64,000 nucleotides of DNA, taken from the NCBI RefSeq assembly GCF_019649055.1, contig NW_026570376.1, positions 62,001 to 126,000 on the forward strand, written 5' to 3'. This document shows positions 11,376-22,369 of this stretch, piece by piece. Within the stretch, counting starts at the first letter, position 1. Every line of letters starts with the position of its first letter. This stretch comes from Paramacrobiotus metropolitanus (taxonomy: Eukaryota > Tardigrada > Eutardigrada > Parachela > Macrobiotidae). The position numbers were made by a program, and so were the translations under genes. The notes beneath the pieces are model-generated. The model saw only the letters and a program-made list of their open reading frames with translations, did no database searches and had not been told where the DNA came from.

Positions 11376-12287
11376 ACATTTAACTATCTATTTAAAAACG
11401 ATAGTCGTAGAATTGTTCATATTATTGATAGAATCAGTGGAGTTTTAACAATGTACATAATACGTATTATGGGTTTACGTTTGAGGAACGGCAGAATAGA
11501 TTAAATTTGATTAAGTTCTTCTCCCCGAGGAATTTTAATACAACGCTCGGCAAGCTAATTTAATTAGATTGAAAAATAACAGTGTTTTGACAAATCACTT
11601 TTTAATTATTGAGGTTGCTTAGAACTTGGAACCAGATATATAACAGATTCTCAAAACGACTAATATTCGAGTGCAAATCGCTTGTTAGATTAGCACAATC
11701 TAGCACTATTTTGCCTGAAGTACCAATGGCTCAACTACCCTAGTACTTGTATAAGCGGCGTATTAAGTATGCTGCATGCATAACACATAGCCATCGTCAT
11801 AATTCTTCTGCTTGATAATATAATTATATATTATATATTATTATATATTATTATTACTATCTGTTATAACTGTTAAATGTACTTAATCTTATACGGTAAT
11901 TCCAAAATAACGTCGACTGTTCACGTCTTTCTCTCTTTGTAGTGTTTCAAACTGTTAAAATATTTAAAAGCTGGTTCTCATCCTTCGTGTGTGGCTTTCC
12001 GTTTCTGATATTAAGAAGTTACGTGCGAATGCACGTAACTGCTCCCTGCTTGCTTTGCGTAACCGGAAGTTTATCATTCTTTACATGTTCGGCTCCTTTT
12101 TAAGCTTTTGCAGAAAGCACATGACCAGTCTTTTCCGGTTTTTCGACGCTTGCTCTAATCGCGTCATACAGCAACAGCCTGATGAAATGGTTTATTATAG
12201 CCTCCCGTCCGGAGTAGTGATTGCGAGCTAATTATACATCGTCAGCTCAGCGAGTACATGAGCTGTACTTTGCGTCACAGAATGTAC
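11376..12287. other. Intergenic, no gene seen
   Basis: AT-rich, with a TA-rich low-complexity tract at 11816-11866. From about 12100 the text is again the 5' flank of an array unit (CAGCAACAG..GATGAAATGGTTTAT), as also seen before copies 9, 12 and 13. Confidence 0.5.
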
Positions 12288-12458
12288 TCGGCTCGCCCAG
12301 TGTTATTGAGTGTGTGCCTGTGTGGCTGCTTCAGTAAACCGTGTAGCACAACATGTATGGTTTTATGTCATTTGATTTTGGTTTCGGTTGTTGCAAAATT
12401 TCTCCCAAATCTGAGTACTTCTGAAGTGTAAGTTTCTGAAGCCAAGCCTGTAGCGATC
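12288..12458 (+). promoter_or_regulatory. Conserved promoter block, array copy 5
   Basis: Same order as in copy 3: a CCCAGTGTTATTGAG box, an imperfect stem-loop (GTAAACCGTG.. against ..ATGGTTTTA), then GGTTTCGGTTG. The TATA-like site is lost (TTGCAAAAT). The coding start context is GATCATGGCCATGG. Confidence 0.55.
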
Positions 12459-13845
12459 ATGGCCATGGATGACTCCGCGGCCGGAAATATGCAGAATCCG
12501 CTGCATCTTATCCGTTCTCGCTCGCGATCGTGCGGTGAGTTTTCTACCTTTGATCCTGACTTTGACGATGTGATGAGAAAAGCCGTGGAGAAGAGCTCGT
12601 ATGCGAAACCTTTCAAGCGCCTAATACGGCGGTTGGTACTCGTGACTTTTGCGTGCACCCTGCCATTCTGGATGACCCTTGCCGCGCAGTTTAGGCAAGG
12701 CCAATCGGGCGAAAAAGCGTGACAATCATGAACGCGTACACCTAGAGCAGGTAATCTTATGAGGGTTTAAAATTAAGAAAACCCTCTAATAAAATCATAT
12801 AAAAAACGATCACAATTATATCAGCTGTATGCCTTCATTGACAACCCCTTTAGCATGCTTTTATGAATGAGCATACTGCATATATAAAATTAATATACGT
12901 ACTCGCATAAATTCATACTGTATAACGTTCTGTCAACCCGGTTTGTGTGTATTTCCGTTTCCGCAGCCGTCAGACTGGTAATAATAGATGTCTGGATGAA
13001 AGAAAATGTCCGGTAGCTGAATGCGATACAAAACCCAAACGATACGATGCGATACATCACTCGCGGCAAATTTGTCTGCCAATGTATGGCTAGAGTTTCT
13101 TAATATCATTTAGCAAAATGTCTCTGAAAAGAAAATAAGACATCAGGACACTTAATTACCGGTAATCAAATTAGTGCAACTTGCAACTATTCTAATTCTT
13201 TAGTTCTGCGGCTGCGTTTTTCAGTCAACCCCATGGCCATTCTTCCTGGAGTACCTCCCTACCGCTCTAGAAGGTTGCTATACCTTCGCCTTTGCCAGTT
13301 TTGGCAATGCTTGCTTCCTCTGGTGCATTGCGCGGAAGTTGCGCGGACAATGGTTCCTGTCGGCTGCGAATAACCTCAGGGACGACATTTCGGTGTCGGT
13401 CGGTTGGAGCGAAAGCAATGGCCTGCTATGGGCCATGGGATTTAATTTGATGTTGGCCATACTGGCCACGATCAGCATGGTGACGGTTGTGGGGATTATC
13501 GAGTTCAATTCTCCTGGGTTTTTCATCACGCTCTGGTGGCATGTTGGATATGTTTTGTGGCATGATTATACGGTGCATATACCGCCCCGGCTGGGGCTGC
13601 TACTCGCTATTCTCCCGTGTGCTGGTTTGGAGGTGGTCGGATTGATTACCGTTTGGCAGTGTCGCCGAGCCATTCTGCGGTTTCAGAAAATTTGCCCGGC
13701 CGACGGGCTCGACGATCTTTGGTCGTTGATTGTAGATCGAGTGTACTACACTGTACGGGATCTTGTGGATTGATCGGTCATCTGGTTGGAATACATGCCC
13801 TTTGTCTTGCTACACCGGAAAATAATGTTCTGTGTCAATGACTAG
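12459..13845 (+). pseudogene. Array copy 5: frameshift in exon A, stop before last membrane segment
   Basis: Exon A (12459-12750) follows the family, with a two-residue expansion in the RSRSRSCGEFS block. One extra A in an A-run at about 12712-12717 shifts the frame shortly before the donor. Exon B starts at 13225 and is open (STPWPFFLEYLPTALEG onward) until TGA at 13771-13773. This TGA replaces a conserved TGG just before the last membrane segment. Beyond it SVIWLEYMPFVLLHRKIMF and the FCVND ending are still readable to 13845. The first half of exon B is closest to copy 13, but the ending is the other class, so the copy looks mosaic. It is a pseudogene unless both lesions are sequence errors. 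Confidence 0.75.
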
Positions 13846-13892
13846 TGAATTACTCGTTCTGTGCACATAATGGTCTGCAGATGGTCACTGCG

Positions 13893-13923
13893 AAAGCCAG
13901 TAGACTATTAGTCTACTGGCTTT
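13893..13923. repeat. Hairpin after copy 5
   Basis: The arm AAAGCCAGTAGAC is exactly repeated in inverse after a 5-bp loop. It is flanked on both sides by GTCACTG. No coding or RNA gene is recognised. Confidence 0.75.
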
Positions 13924-15365
13924 GTCACTGCTGATGCTCGCGTCTTTTCCATTATGCATGCATAAAACTAAAAGAGTCCATACTGTATCACTACAGATTC
14001 CAAAAGGAAACGCAGCTCCGTCTGTTATAATAGAGCAAGCCGAAAACGTCTGGAATTTTTGTTATTATGATAAATGTACGGTTTTGTAGTTTCTGCATAT
14101 AGGAGAAAGCATATAACCATGAATTTAAAAAAAATAAATCAGCATTTTCTACTGGTAAAGTAATTTGCTTATTCATCGTAAGTTATCAAAATAATACCAG
14201 TTTGTACATTTTCTGTTATTGTGCCGGAAGACCAGTAATACATAGCTATTAGCTAGTATAGTAGCTGTTATTGTGCCAGCAGCACATAGCTACTGTAGTT
14301 GCAGTTGGCCGTTTGAACAGACCGGCATGCGTTTCTTCGCCGCCCTCGTGAAACACAGCGCATAACATTGCCGTTTTCAAATAACTTGTTACGTGCTTTA
14401 TACAATAGTTTGGCTACTGGTAACCGCGCATTTGATTTTGCGCTTTAGTCATACACACAAATAAATATTTTTCTTGAATGAGTAAAATAAAATTCGTCCC
14501 TACAATTAGAGCGCGGTAGCGGATTCATCCAACTTGGTATTTACGTCAGGCCAGCAATAGAAAAGGTGACAACTACTCTGTAGTCGAATAAAGTAATCGA
14601 AGTATGACTGTGTTTTCATTACAGTAGAAGTCATGGTACATATTACATTGTACCGTACAGTAAGGAAGTTTGGTTTAAATTTTTAAGTTCCGTTAGGTCT
14701 CTCTGCATAGTTCGTCTATGGCAGTCTGTCCTCTAGCACAGGAAAGACGAAACAAATATAAGGTCAGAAGGTACATAGACAGAAGTCTGGCAAAGTTAGA
14801 GCATTACTGAGTAGGATATAAATAGCCCTTCCCTGCTGTCATGATCGCCAGACCGGTCTTGGCGTAGTGCATATGAAGCCGCGCGTAAATACGCGGCTTC
14901 ATATGCACTACGGTCTTGGATATTGTTCTAAGGTAAACCCTCATCCTGCCACAGCCGTCCACCGGTTGTGCCTGCTGTGCGGTGTCCACGACCGTCAGTC
15001 CCAACTACTCCCAAGTCAGCGCGATATTTCAATGATACAAGCCAGGCTCAGGGAGTACAACAATAATATTTCCGAGAAACTGGGTATGTCCGTGCTCAGC
15101 CAGTATTAGCTCACTGGTGGCCGTTGCAATCTGCAGATGACCGTTGTTGCCCAGTCATGTCATCTGCTCTTCTTTATGTCATCTGCTCATCTCCATATTG
15201 CAATATAAAAGGTTTATATTTTGTTATAAAAGCTTGCGGTTTTCGCTGATAGTACCATACAGTAGTTAAAATATTTTGATTCTCATTCACTTGTTACACA
15301 ATCTCTTCCAAATTCGATATACATACAGACATGATACAGTTTTCGAGCCAGTAGAAATGATCACC
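13924..15365. other. Intergenic with a strong hairpin
   Basis: No gene is seen. Modules shared with other units occur at 14330-14400 and 14696-14800. A perfect hairpin with 21-bp arms lies at 14863-14912, listed separately. The short open frames here run mostly through this hairpin. Confidence 0.5.
14863..14912. repeat. Perfect 21-bp-arm hairpin
   Basis: The arms 14863-14883 and 14892-14912 are exact inverted repeats (beginning CGTAGTGCATATGAAGCC) around an 8-bp loop. The phrase GGTCTTGG lies on both sides as a direct repeat. It could be a foldback insertion or a microRNA-like precursor; nothing decides between them. Confidence 0.8.
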
Positions 15366-18300
15366 ATGGACGACTCCGCAGTCCACAGTTTGCAGGAGCC
15401 ACAGCAGTTTATCCGCTCTCGATCGTGTGGGGATTTTTCCGTGTTTGATCCTGACTTTGACGATGCGATGAGAAAAGCTGTGGAGAAGGGTTCGTTCGCC
15501 AAACGTCTGAAGCCCCTTATACGACAGCTGATACTGCTCTCTGTTGCCCGCAACCTGCTTTTATTTACATTCTTTACCATGGAATATATGCGAGCCCACT
15601 CTGGCAACAATCCTAAAAGCCAAAAAAAAGTACTTATGTTTTACAGTTATAAAATTAAATAAATATTACATATCTTTCGAAAGATTGTACGACTGCACTT
15701 CGAATTCCTGTATAGTCACATTCAATTACAGCAAGCAGTTCAAATCAGAGTTGTAAAATAGAAACGTTTCTGTTTGTGGTATAACTATTATTAATTTTTG
15801 TATTTTTACATAAACAGGTGCATACTGTGCATAGATACATATATACTGTAACAGTGGCCTATCTGGCTACTGTTCTAGTGGGGTGGCGATCAGCCTTTAC
15901 CACGATTAAACGGCTGTTGGTGTGAAAGGTGGCACGGCCGGCAACGATGCTGGCCGAGGACGCTCTTACTGATGTACACAATTACACAGGTGGCTCCGAT
16001 TGGGATGACGCTAGTTCATCCCAAGCGGTCAAACGCAACAACGTAACTCAAGGCATGTTTAATGACAAGGGAATCAAGAACACAGCAAGGTTGTAAGCAA
16101 GGGTTTCAGCAAGAGGAACAATCAAGTAGATGCAAGCTGTAGCAAGCTGAGCACAAGACTGAATTCTAGAAGTTCATGAGAAAGGAAACTAGCCGGTAAA
16201 GTGGACAAATTCATAACGCGATGGAATGATTCATCATAACTGGGCGGTCTTATCGTTCGTACAAATACTATCGCTACATCCCTCACGGTAGCGATGAGAT
16301 ATACCTGTCTCATCAAGACAACAAAACAAAAGAATAAGAAAACAGGAAAATAAAGCGTTAGGAATTAGAAAGTAGTACAACACAATGGTCCGGGATGATC
16401 CTTAACGTACGGCGTGGTGGTCCCTCACGTTGAACTACCACGAGAATCCATCCGGCGATCGGAAGGATCCTACAGTCAGGTTCCGCTGGATATGTCCGGG
16501 ATTGAGAAGGGGTCCCTCACGGTATCCGGAAATTTTCCGCGTTTATCCGCCGATGTGGGGGAGTAGTGGGGGTTTCACATAACGGCAGTGTGCCGGCGTT
16601 TGGGTGAGTTATTTTATGCGGCTGTCTCATTAACTGCCGGTAGAATGGGGACTGACGAATACTCTGGATTATGGAGACCATTGCTTTTAATTTTGATTTT
16701 AATGTCGCCGGCTTTAATTTTGTTTTCGATATCTTTGGCAATTTAACTTTCGGCACTTGTACTAAGGAAGTCCGTAGTGTCTGTGTGACATCTTCGCTTT
16801 CGACAACTGACTTTAATTTTGGCGATACCAATGCGGAGATTTCAGTGATTAATTTTTCACACTTCTTTAGTTTTTGTAAAATCGTAATGTTTTTATTTGA
16901 AACAGCGGAACAATTTGAGCAATTTTTGCTTACGCTTTTAGCAACAGGCGAATTAATATAAGGCGTTCGCGGTTTGAGAAAATCGGATGTGCGCATATTC
17001 TCTCGCTGTTCAATTAATATTTTTCTGCAACGTGACGCCGGGTCATCTGAACGATTATTGTAAAAATTAATTTCAGTTGTCGTGTAAAACACGGGAGGCT
17101 CGTACGCGCGGCCATACGGTCCTCCTTTCTGGTAACCCCAGAACCTTTTACCTTGTTCACTGCGCCAAAAGGCGTTTCCTTTCTGCCATAGCATAAGTTC
17201 TACGTAGTTATCAAATCCTGCTTGGACTTTGACTTTAATATCTTCGGGGCATATACGCGGTATCTTGTGCTTGTCATCGGGACTGGAGTTTGTACATTCT
17301 CCATAAGAATGAAAATAATCATGACATTTGGGACAGAATAATTTTCCATTTTGTAATCTGTAGCTGTCGAAGTCAACAAATTTTGGATGTATAACTTTAT
17401 CCGCGTCAGCTTTTCTGCGATTACAATATTTTGTATGATCTTGACGATACGAGTAACGACGATATCGGGTCGAGTAATTTTTGTGACTACGATCACTCTC
17501 GGGTGAGAAGTTGTGGCGTTCCTGGGAAAGGGCGCGGCGATTATCATGGCTGGAATTACTGTCGGGCGACCAATGAAGGCGTTGAGCACGGTAAACCGGC
17601 GAACGTGACCGGTGGCGGTGTGCACAAGGCGACCGATTATTACTAAAATTTCTGCGGCTGTGCGAGCGGTCAGTAGGTCTGTAATGTCGGCGTGGGCTGG
17701 GTGACCGGCGGTCATCTAAACCATCATAATGTTCTTGACGAGTACGGTGTCGCTGGACGTCGGCGTCCCTGTTGTCACTGTGACGGTTACAAGTGTCGGA
17801 GAGTTTAATTTCAGTCTGAGCTGATTGTACAGTAGTGTTTACTGCGGTGTCGGCAGCAGCTACCTTTTCAAGCACAGAACGAGCTTCAGAGAAGGTGACT
17901 GCGTGAGAAACTATAAGATATTTCCTGTATTCTGGCATATTGTAAAATACGCGGTGAAGTTCAACAAGTTTGTGCGAATCAGACATTTGAGGATCTATTT
18001 CGTTTAACAAAATTTCCAAATCAATCAGAAATGTCTTAATATCCGACCCTTTCTTGAACACCTTTTTTGATAATTCAATGCGTTTCTTTATTAAGTAACC
18101 TTCAGGGAAAAAGCGGTCAATTAGTTTGCATTTCCACTCTTCATAATTTAATTTTGAACATGTGGGCCAATTGCGCTCAAAATACTGCCGTGCTTTATCA
18201 CCAAAGTATGTAGGTAAGATACAAATTCTATCTTCTGAACTCCATCCAATTGCGTCAGCAGCTCTTTCGAATTGTTGAAAGAACGCAGTGATAATATAAT

Positions 18301-21300
18301 CAGGAGTATCATTAAAGACTTTAATATTGAAATCTTTTGCAGTATATCCGTAACGCGACTGTAACGCGAGCACTTGTACCAAGCGGTTAATATCAAGCGG
18401 CAGTTGTACAGTAGTAATGTTTGTATCGGTATGAGCGGATGCGGCGTGCTGCGCGGCTGTGTGCGCGGCATGCTCTCTGTGCGGTTGCTAACGGAGCGCT
18501 GTGCAAAGCAGTTTGAGTGAGTGACTCATCGGAAGGCTCATCATCTGAAAAGGTAATTAATGTTTCTTCCTGTTTATAACGTTGCTCCAGTCTGTCGTGT
18601 CGAAGCACCGGTTCTGTGTGGCTGATGTGAGTGCATGCTGTATTCCCACGCACTGCGCTCTGTCCACTGTTTTCCCTTGACGGTGCATGTGTAAGGCTGC
18701 GGGCCGGTTGGGCAGAGGCCAAGACTGGACAGCAGACGTTGACGCTGCGTGTAATGTCGACAGGAAAGCGCGTTAATCTTTCCAGTGTTATCATTGTTGA
18801 TACAAGTGTTCGGCAAAGTAATGTTGTGCTTTAACATGTAGGAAGATAATTTATCAACATAACCTGACCTAGAGACTTTCCGATTAATGTACACGTTTAG
18901 ACTGTTGCTGATGTCCTGCAACTGCGCCTTGGTGAGTTCACCAAGCTGAGACTGCAAATTTATTTCCTAAGATTCCATTGAACTGGTGGACCATGACAGT
19001 TAATGTTGTGCTCTCAGAGCATCTAGACCAGTGTTTACGATACACAAGGAAGTTTTGGCGCGAACCAGACCACGGCGGCACAGCGGCGCCGGGTGAACAA
19101 CGGTAATATAACGGTTAGCCAAAGCGCGAACAAATAATGCAGCAAAAATTATTTTTCTATATTCGCAGTTTTAAGATTTTCTGATAAAATGGCATCGTAA
19201 CAGGAACAGTGATATTAATTAATTTAGCGTTCGGAAAATTAATACAAAACTTTGATGTTATTAATGTATCAAGACCGAAAAAAGCAAATCTCACTGCGTC
19301 AACGGACACAGTAAACACTCACGAAACGGCGATCCGTTCCGGGACTTCCGCTGGTTGGTGTGGGAAGTGGTGATATTATGGAAATTGCTGGTATATGCAG
19401 GCGTCCAGGTGGAATGGTTCTTTACAGGAGCGCCATGTAACAGTGGCCTATCTGGCTACTGTTCTAGTGGGGTGGCGATCAGCCTTTACCACGATTAAAC
19501 GGCTGTTGGTGTGAAAGGTGGCACGGCCGGCAACGATGCTGGCCGAGGACGCTCTTACTGATGTACACAATTACACAGGTGGCTCCGATTGGGATGACGC
19601 TAGTTCATCCCAAGCGGTCAAACGCAACAACGTAACTCAAGGCATGTTTAATGACAAGGGAATCAAGAACACAGCAAGGTTGTAAGCAAGGGTTTCAGCA
19701 AGAGGAACGATCAAGTAGATGCAAGCTGTAGCAAGCTGAGCACAAGACTGAATTCTAGAAGTTCATGAGAAAGGAAACTAGCCGGTAAAGTGGACAAATT
19801 CATAACGCGATGGAATGATTCATCATAACTGGGCGGTCTTATCGTTCGTACAAATACTATCGCTACAATACTATATACTGGGAAAAGGCATGTATATATA
19901 TATATAGATATAATACTTGTAGTTGTATCATGTATGTATATATTTAATGTGTATACAGTATACAGTGAAACCTCTCCTAAAATACACTTCTTTATAAAAT
20001 ACCCTTCTCTATAACATTCAGACCGTAAGGAACCGGATCGGCTCGTAGACTATAACATAGGGGGATTCTCTTTATAGCATTCACCTCTTTATAAGCCTTA
20101 CATACACTATTCGCGGAACCGAATGCATATTTATCGGTGTAGAGAGCCTCTACATAACATTCAGCACCGGTTGCATACAGTTGCATACAGCTAACCGGAT
20201 GCAGATTGATGCAGTCAGCTCACACCAATCAATCGAATACTTAATAATAATCAACTCCAAATTGTTTGTGTAAATACTAATTAGTTTTACAAAGTGCATC
20301 GCAGCAGAACATTGTTATTTCATCAGTCATACAGTCACTTACACCACAAAAAGATGAACTCTAAGCGGAAACGTGAAAGTTTTTCTGTTGGTAAACTTCA
20401 GAATATCTAGGTTGAATTGTGTTTCTTGTGTATGTGTATGTGCTTGCTGCTGTCTTGTTAATTGTTAAAGTAATAAAACCTTGCTCTGCCCTCGCCCCCC
20501 ACGCCCCCAATATATACCACTGCCCCTGGGGGCAGTGTCCCTGCATAAAATACACCCCGATATAAAATACAAAATGGATGGAACCGTGCCTGTATTTTAT
20601 AGAGAGGTTTCACTGTACGTGTATTGTTATATGACGTGCAGTCACGTATATACACAGCTGCGCTTACCGATAAACATGTGTTTACGCAATTGTTGTGAAG
20701 TGGGAACTATCTTTACGTAGTGTGTGTCTAACGACGTCTGTGCATGCTTACTTCTCAGCATTCTGCTGAAGTTTTTGATTTGAGCGATTCGGTACGAGTA
20801 CTTACAAAATCTATCGTGAGCGGCAACAGTAAGAATCTGTAATGGGATTCGGCAGTATTCTCCGTTGCGTAAATTGTACGAGAATCGTTCATTTGTCAGT
20901 ATTTTCAAGTAGGTATTTGTTTTATGTATCGTCTTTTGCTAAGATTAATACATTGTACGTGATTGGCTAAAACTGTTTTGAGCGCCTCAATAATTATGCG
21001 ACTCCTTATTTTTTAGACAAGCATGCCTCAAACCCTCCGAGAGTATCTTTATTTTGTTGGAGCACCTGGTCTTGTTTGCTCTGTTGCCGATCTAAGCAAT
21101 GCCTTGATGCTGTGGCACCGTGTGCGAAGGATGCATGGATATTGGTTCCTGTTGGCAGTGAATGCGCGGGAAGGCACGTGGATGTCTATAGCCTGCTATG
21201 AAAGTCAGCTCCTGCAAGTATTCACGGACGGGCAACTGATGATTGCCATTGTTGCCCCTGTCAGCATGTTAATGGGAGTGGGGCTTATTGAGTCACATTT

Positions 21301-21637
21301 TCCGGGACTATCCTGGGCTCTCTGCTGGCATGGTGTCGATACATTGTGGCATCGGTTGACCGTGGACGCGGCGCTGTGCGAAGTATTGTTGGTCACTCTC
21401 TTGTGCGTCGATTTAGGCTCCTCCAGCTGGATGATCACTCTCCAGTGTCGCCGGACGATTCAGCGGTTTCGAAAAATTTGTTGGGAGGAGGTTGGTATCA
21501 ACCCGGATCTATTCGTGGGCGCGTTAGAGCGCTTGTATTACATTGTACTGGATCTTGTCAACTGGACTGCTATTTTGGTGGCATACGTTGTCTTTGACCT
21601 TCTGCGCCGCAAAGTAGTGTTCTGTGTTAATGATTAA
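15366..21637 (+). CDS. Array copy 6: open two-exon membrane protein split by a 5.4-kb intron
   Basis: Exon A is 15366-15629 (88 codons, MDDSAVHSL, with RSRSCGDFSVFDPDFDD and a hydrophobic LLLFTFFTMEYM) and ends before a weak donor, GTACTT. Exon B is 21017-21637 (TSMPQTLREYL to FCVND; 206 residues) after a TTTTTTAG acceptor. Both are open and join in phase 0 to about 294 residues. It is the most diverged open member: exon A has lost the usual charged KRENQEREHQEQ tail, and exon B has changed the first-loop consensus. The intron holds a complete LTR retrotransposon (15847-19867) and a pogo-like element (19963-20615). If the two exons no longer splice, each is an orphan. The function is unknown. 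Confidence 0.6.
15847..16278 (-). repeat. LTR (3' LTR in element orientation)
   Basis: 432 bp, TG..CA bounded, identical to the other LTR except A/G at about 16120. Just inside it, the phrase TCCCTCACGG (minus: CCGTGAGGGA) is the only purine-rich tract next to the LTR. It recurs twice more before the end of the Gag frame. Confidence 0.92.
16517..18382 (-). CDS. Gag-like polyprotein of the LTR element
   Basis: A 621-codon open frame whose first codon here is TTG; no upstream ATG is in the same frame. Residues 1-150 resemble a retrotransposon Gag core (FFQQFERAADAIGWSSEDR, then YFGDKARQYFERNW and YLIKKRIELSKKVFKKGSD). A long Arg/Ser/His-rich region follows. Near residue 350 there is one CPKCHDYFHSYGEC cluster, a CCHC-like knuckle. 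Upstream frames at 18393-18794 and 18574-18957 look like further N-terminal Gag (a SAP-like LTKAQLQDISNSL..KLSSYM helix pair, then an acidic TFSDDEPSDESL). The full Gag is thus spread over three frames, by indels or frameshifting. No pol follows. Confidence 0.75.
   Translation of the reverse strand: MVQVLALQSRYGYTAKDFNIKVFNDTPDYIITAFFQQFERAADAIGWSSEDRICILPTYFGDKARQYFERNWPTCSKLNYEEWKCKLIDRFFPEGYLIKKRIELSKKVFKKGSDIKTFLIDLEILLNEIDPQMSDSHKLVELHRVFYNMPEYRKYLIVSHAVTFSEARSVLEKVAAADTAVNTTVQSAQTEIKLSDTCNRHSDNRDADVQRHRTRQEHYDGLDDRRSPSPRRHYRPTDRSHSRRNFSNNRSPCAHRHRSRSPVYRAQRLHWSPDSNSSHDNRRALSQERHNFSPESDRSHKNYSTRYRRYSYRQDHTKYCNRRKADADKVIHPKFVDFDSYRLQNGKLFCPKCHDYFHSYGECTNSSPDDKHKIPRICPEDIKVKVQAGFDNYVELMLWQKGNAFWRSEQGKRFWGYQKGGPYGRAYEPPVFYTTTEINFYNNRSDDPASRCRKILIEQRENMRTSDFLKPRTPYINSPVAKSVSKNCSNCSAVSNKNITILQKLKKCEKLITEISALVSPKLKSVVESEDVTQTLRTSLVQVPKVKLPKISKTKLKPATLKSKLKAMVSIIQSIRQSPFYRQLMRQPHKITHPNAGTLPLCETPTTPPHRRINAENFRIP
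18393..18957 (-). CDS. N-terminal Gag segments of the LTR element, frame-shifted
   Basis: Two overlapping minus-strand frames precede the main Gag frame. The first (18957 down to 18574) begins MQSQLGELTKAQLQDISNSL and has a SAP-motif-like pattern. The second (18794 down to 18393) continues with a Ser/Thr-rich part and an acidic patch. Their order and composition fit one protein interrupted by frame changes. Whether this is decay, sequence error or programmed frameshifting cannot be read from here. Confidence 0.45.
19436..19867 (-). repeat. LTR (5' LTR in element orientation)
   Basis: 432 bp, the partner of 15847-16278. The tRNA primer-binding candidate TGGCGCTCCTG lies immediately inside it on the minus strand (plus-strand 19425-19435). 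Confidence 0.92.
19963..20615. mobile_element. Pogo/Tc1-mariner-type non-autonomous element
   Basis: The ends are inverted repeats, CAGTGAAACCTCTC and GAGAGGTTTCACTG, flanked by TA on both sides (19961-19962 and 20616-20617). CAGT..AACCTCTCTATA ends and a TA duplication are typical of pogo/Tigger elements. The 653-bp interior has no transposase. It repeats the subterminal phrase CTCTATAACATTC. It sits in the intron of copy 6 next to the LTR element. Confidence 0.8.
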
Positions 21638-22369
21638 AGACTATGTAATCGACTCGAACGTCTTGATGTGCAACATTACTGTCACCGACCTGACCGTCCT
21701 CGCCGTTACAGTTTTGCAAGCTGCTTTTCTGTCTTTATCGTTTGTTGGTGTTCTGTTTCGTAATCACCCCTTAATCGTTTATAATCTCATTCGGATACGG
21801 GATAAGGTCAAGCGGTATGTTAAAGGTTTTCGTCAGTTTTGGATCAATAAAGATCCCTTTAGAAATGCGCTTTTAAGCCCACCTGTGAACGAGTTCGGAA
21901 CACCGATTTTATACAAAATTTTTATGCTATAAATATGTAATTTTCTTTTTATGATTCTGTTAAACAGCTGAAAAATTGCGGTTGCTAACTCGGAAAGCTG
22001 CCTTGGATGGCAATCATGGCATCGACGAATTTTTTACCTGCAAAAATTTGGTATAGTAATTTCTACTATTTCGTATATTTCCACTATTTTGTAAACTTAC
22101 GCTTTTGTAGAATGCATGTGTTAAGTTTTTTCCGCTTTTTATCCCATTTCCGGGAGATACATCCTCAGTTACTCTGGTACATTTCTGGCAGACTGACCGG
22201 CAATACTGCGACGGCACGCGCTACTTCGCCCGCATGTTTATTGATTCTGTCAAAACTCAGCGCCAACAATAATGCCGTTTATATCAAACAAATAATCCAG
22301 CCAAACTGCCTGGTGCTAACTTTAACATCCATCGTACAGTTATTATTAATAAAAAAATGTGCAAAATCC
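21638..22369. other. 3' flank of copy 6, no gene supported
   Basis: Open frames of 102 and 146 codons (21624-21932 and 22007-22447) occur here. They overlap the duplicated 3'-flank phrases (a variant of the ACCGATCCGACC motif, and the module ending CAGCGCCAACAATAATGCCG) and have no recognisable domain. I treat them as chance. Confidence 0.45.

Larger units (their letters stand above)
15847..19867 (-). mobile_element. Gag-only LTR retrotransposon (non-autonomous), very young
   Basis: Two 432-bp LTRs (15847-16278 and 19436-19867) differ by a single base by my reading. The element is flanked by a 4-bp duplication, ATAC (15843-15846 and 19868-19871). On the minus strand the LTR reads TGTAGCGATAG..CTGTTACA. 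Right after the upstream LTR comes TGGCGCTCCTG, a plausible tRNA primer site. The 3,157-bp interior has a Gag-like frame but no protease, reverse transcriptase or integrase. It must therefore be mobilised by a relative elsewhere. The near-identical LTRs mean a recent insertion. Confidence 0.92.

Noticed and set aside
17200-17715. 171-codon minus-strand frame inside Gag
   Set aside because: Alternative frame of the Arg/Ser/His-rich Gag region; low-complexity shadow.
18148-18471. Third minus-strand frame at the start of Gag
   Set aside because: Its sequence does not continue the Gag pattern and it overlaps the better frames.
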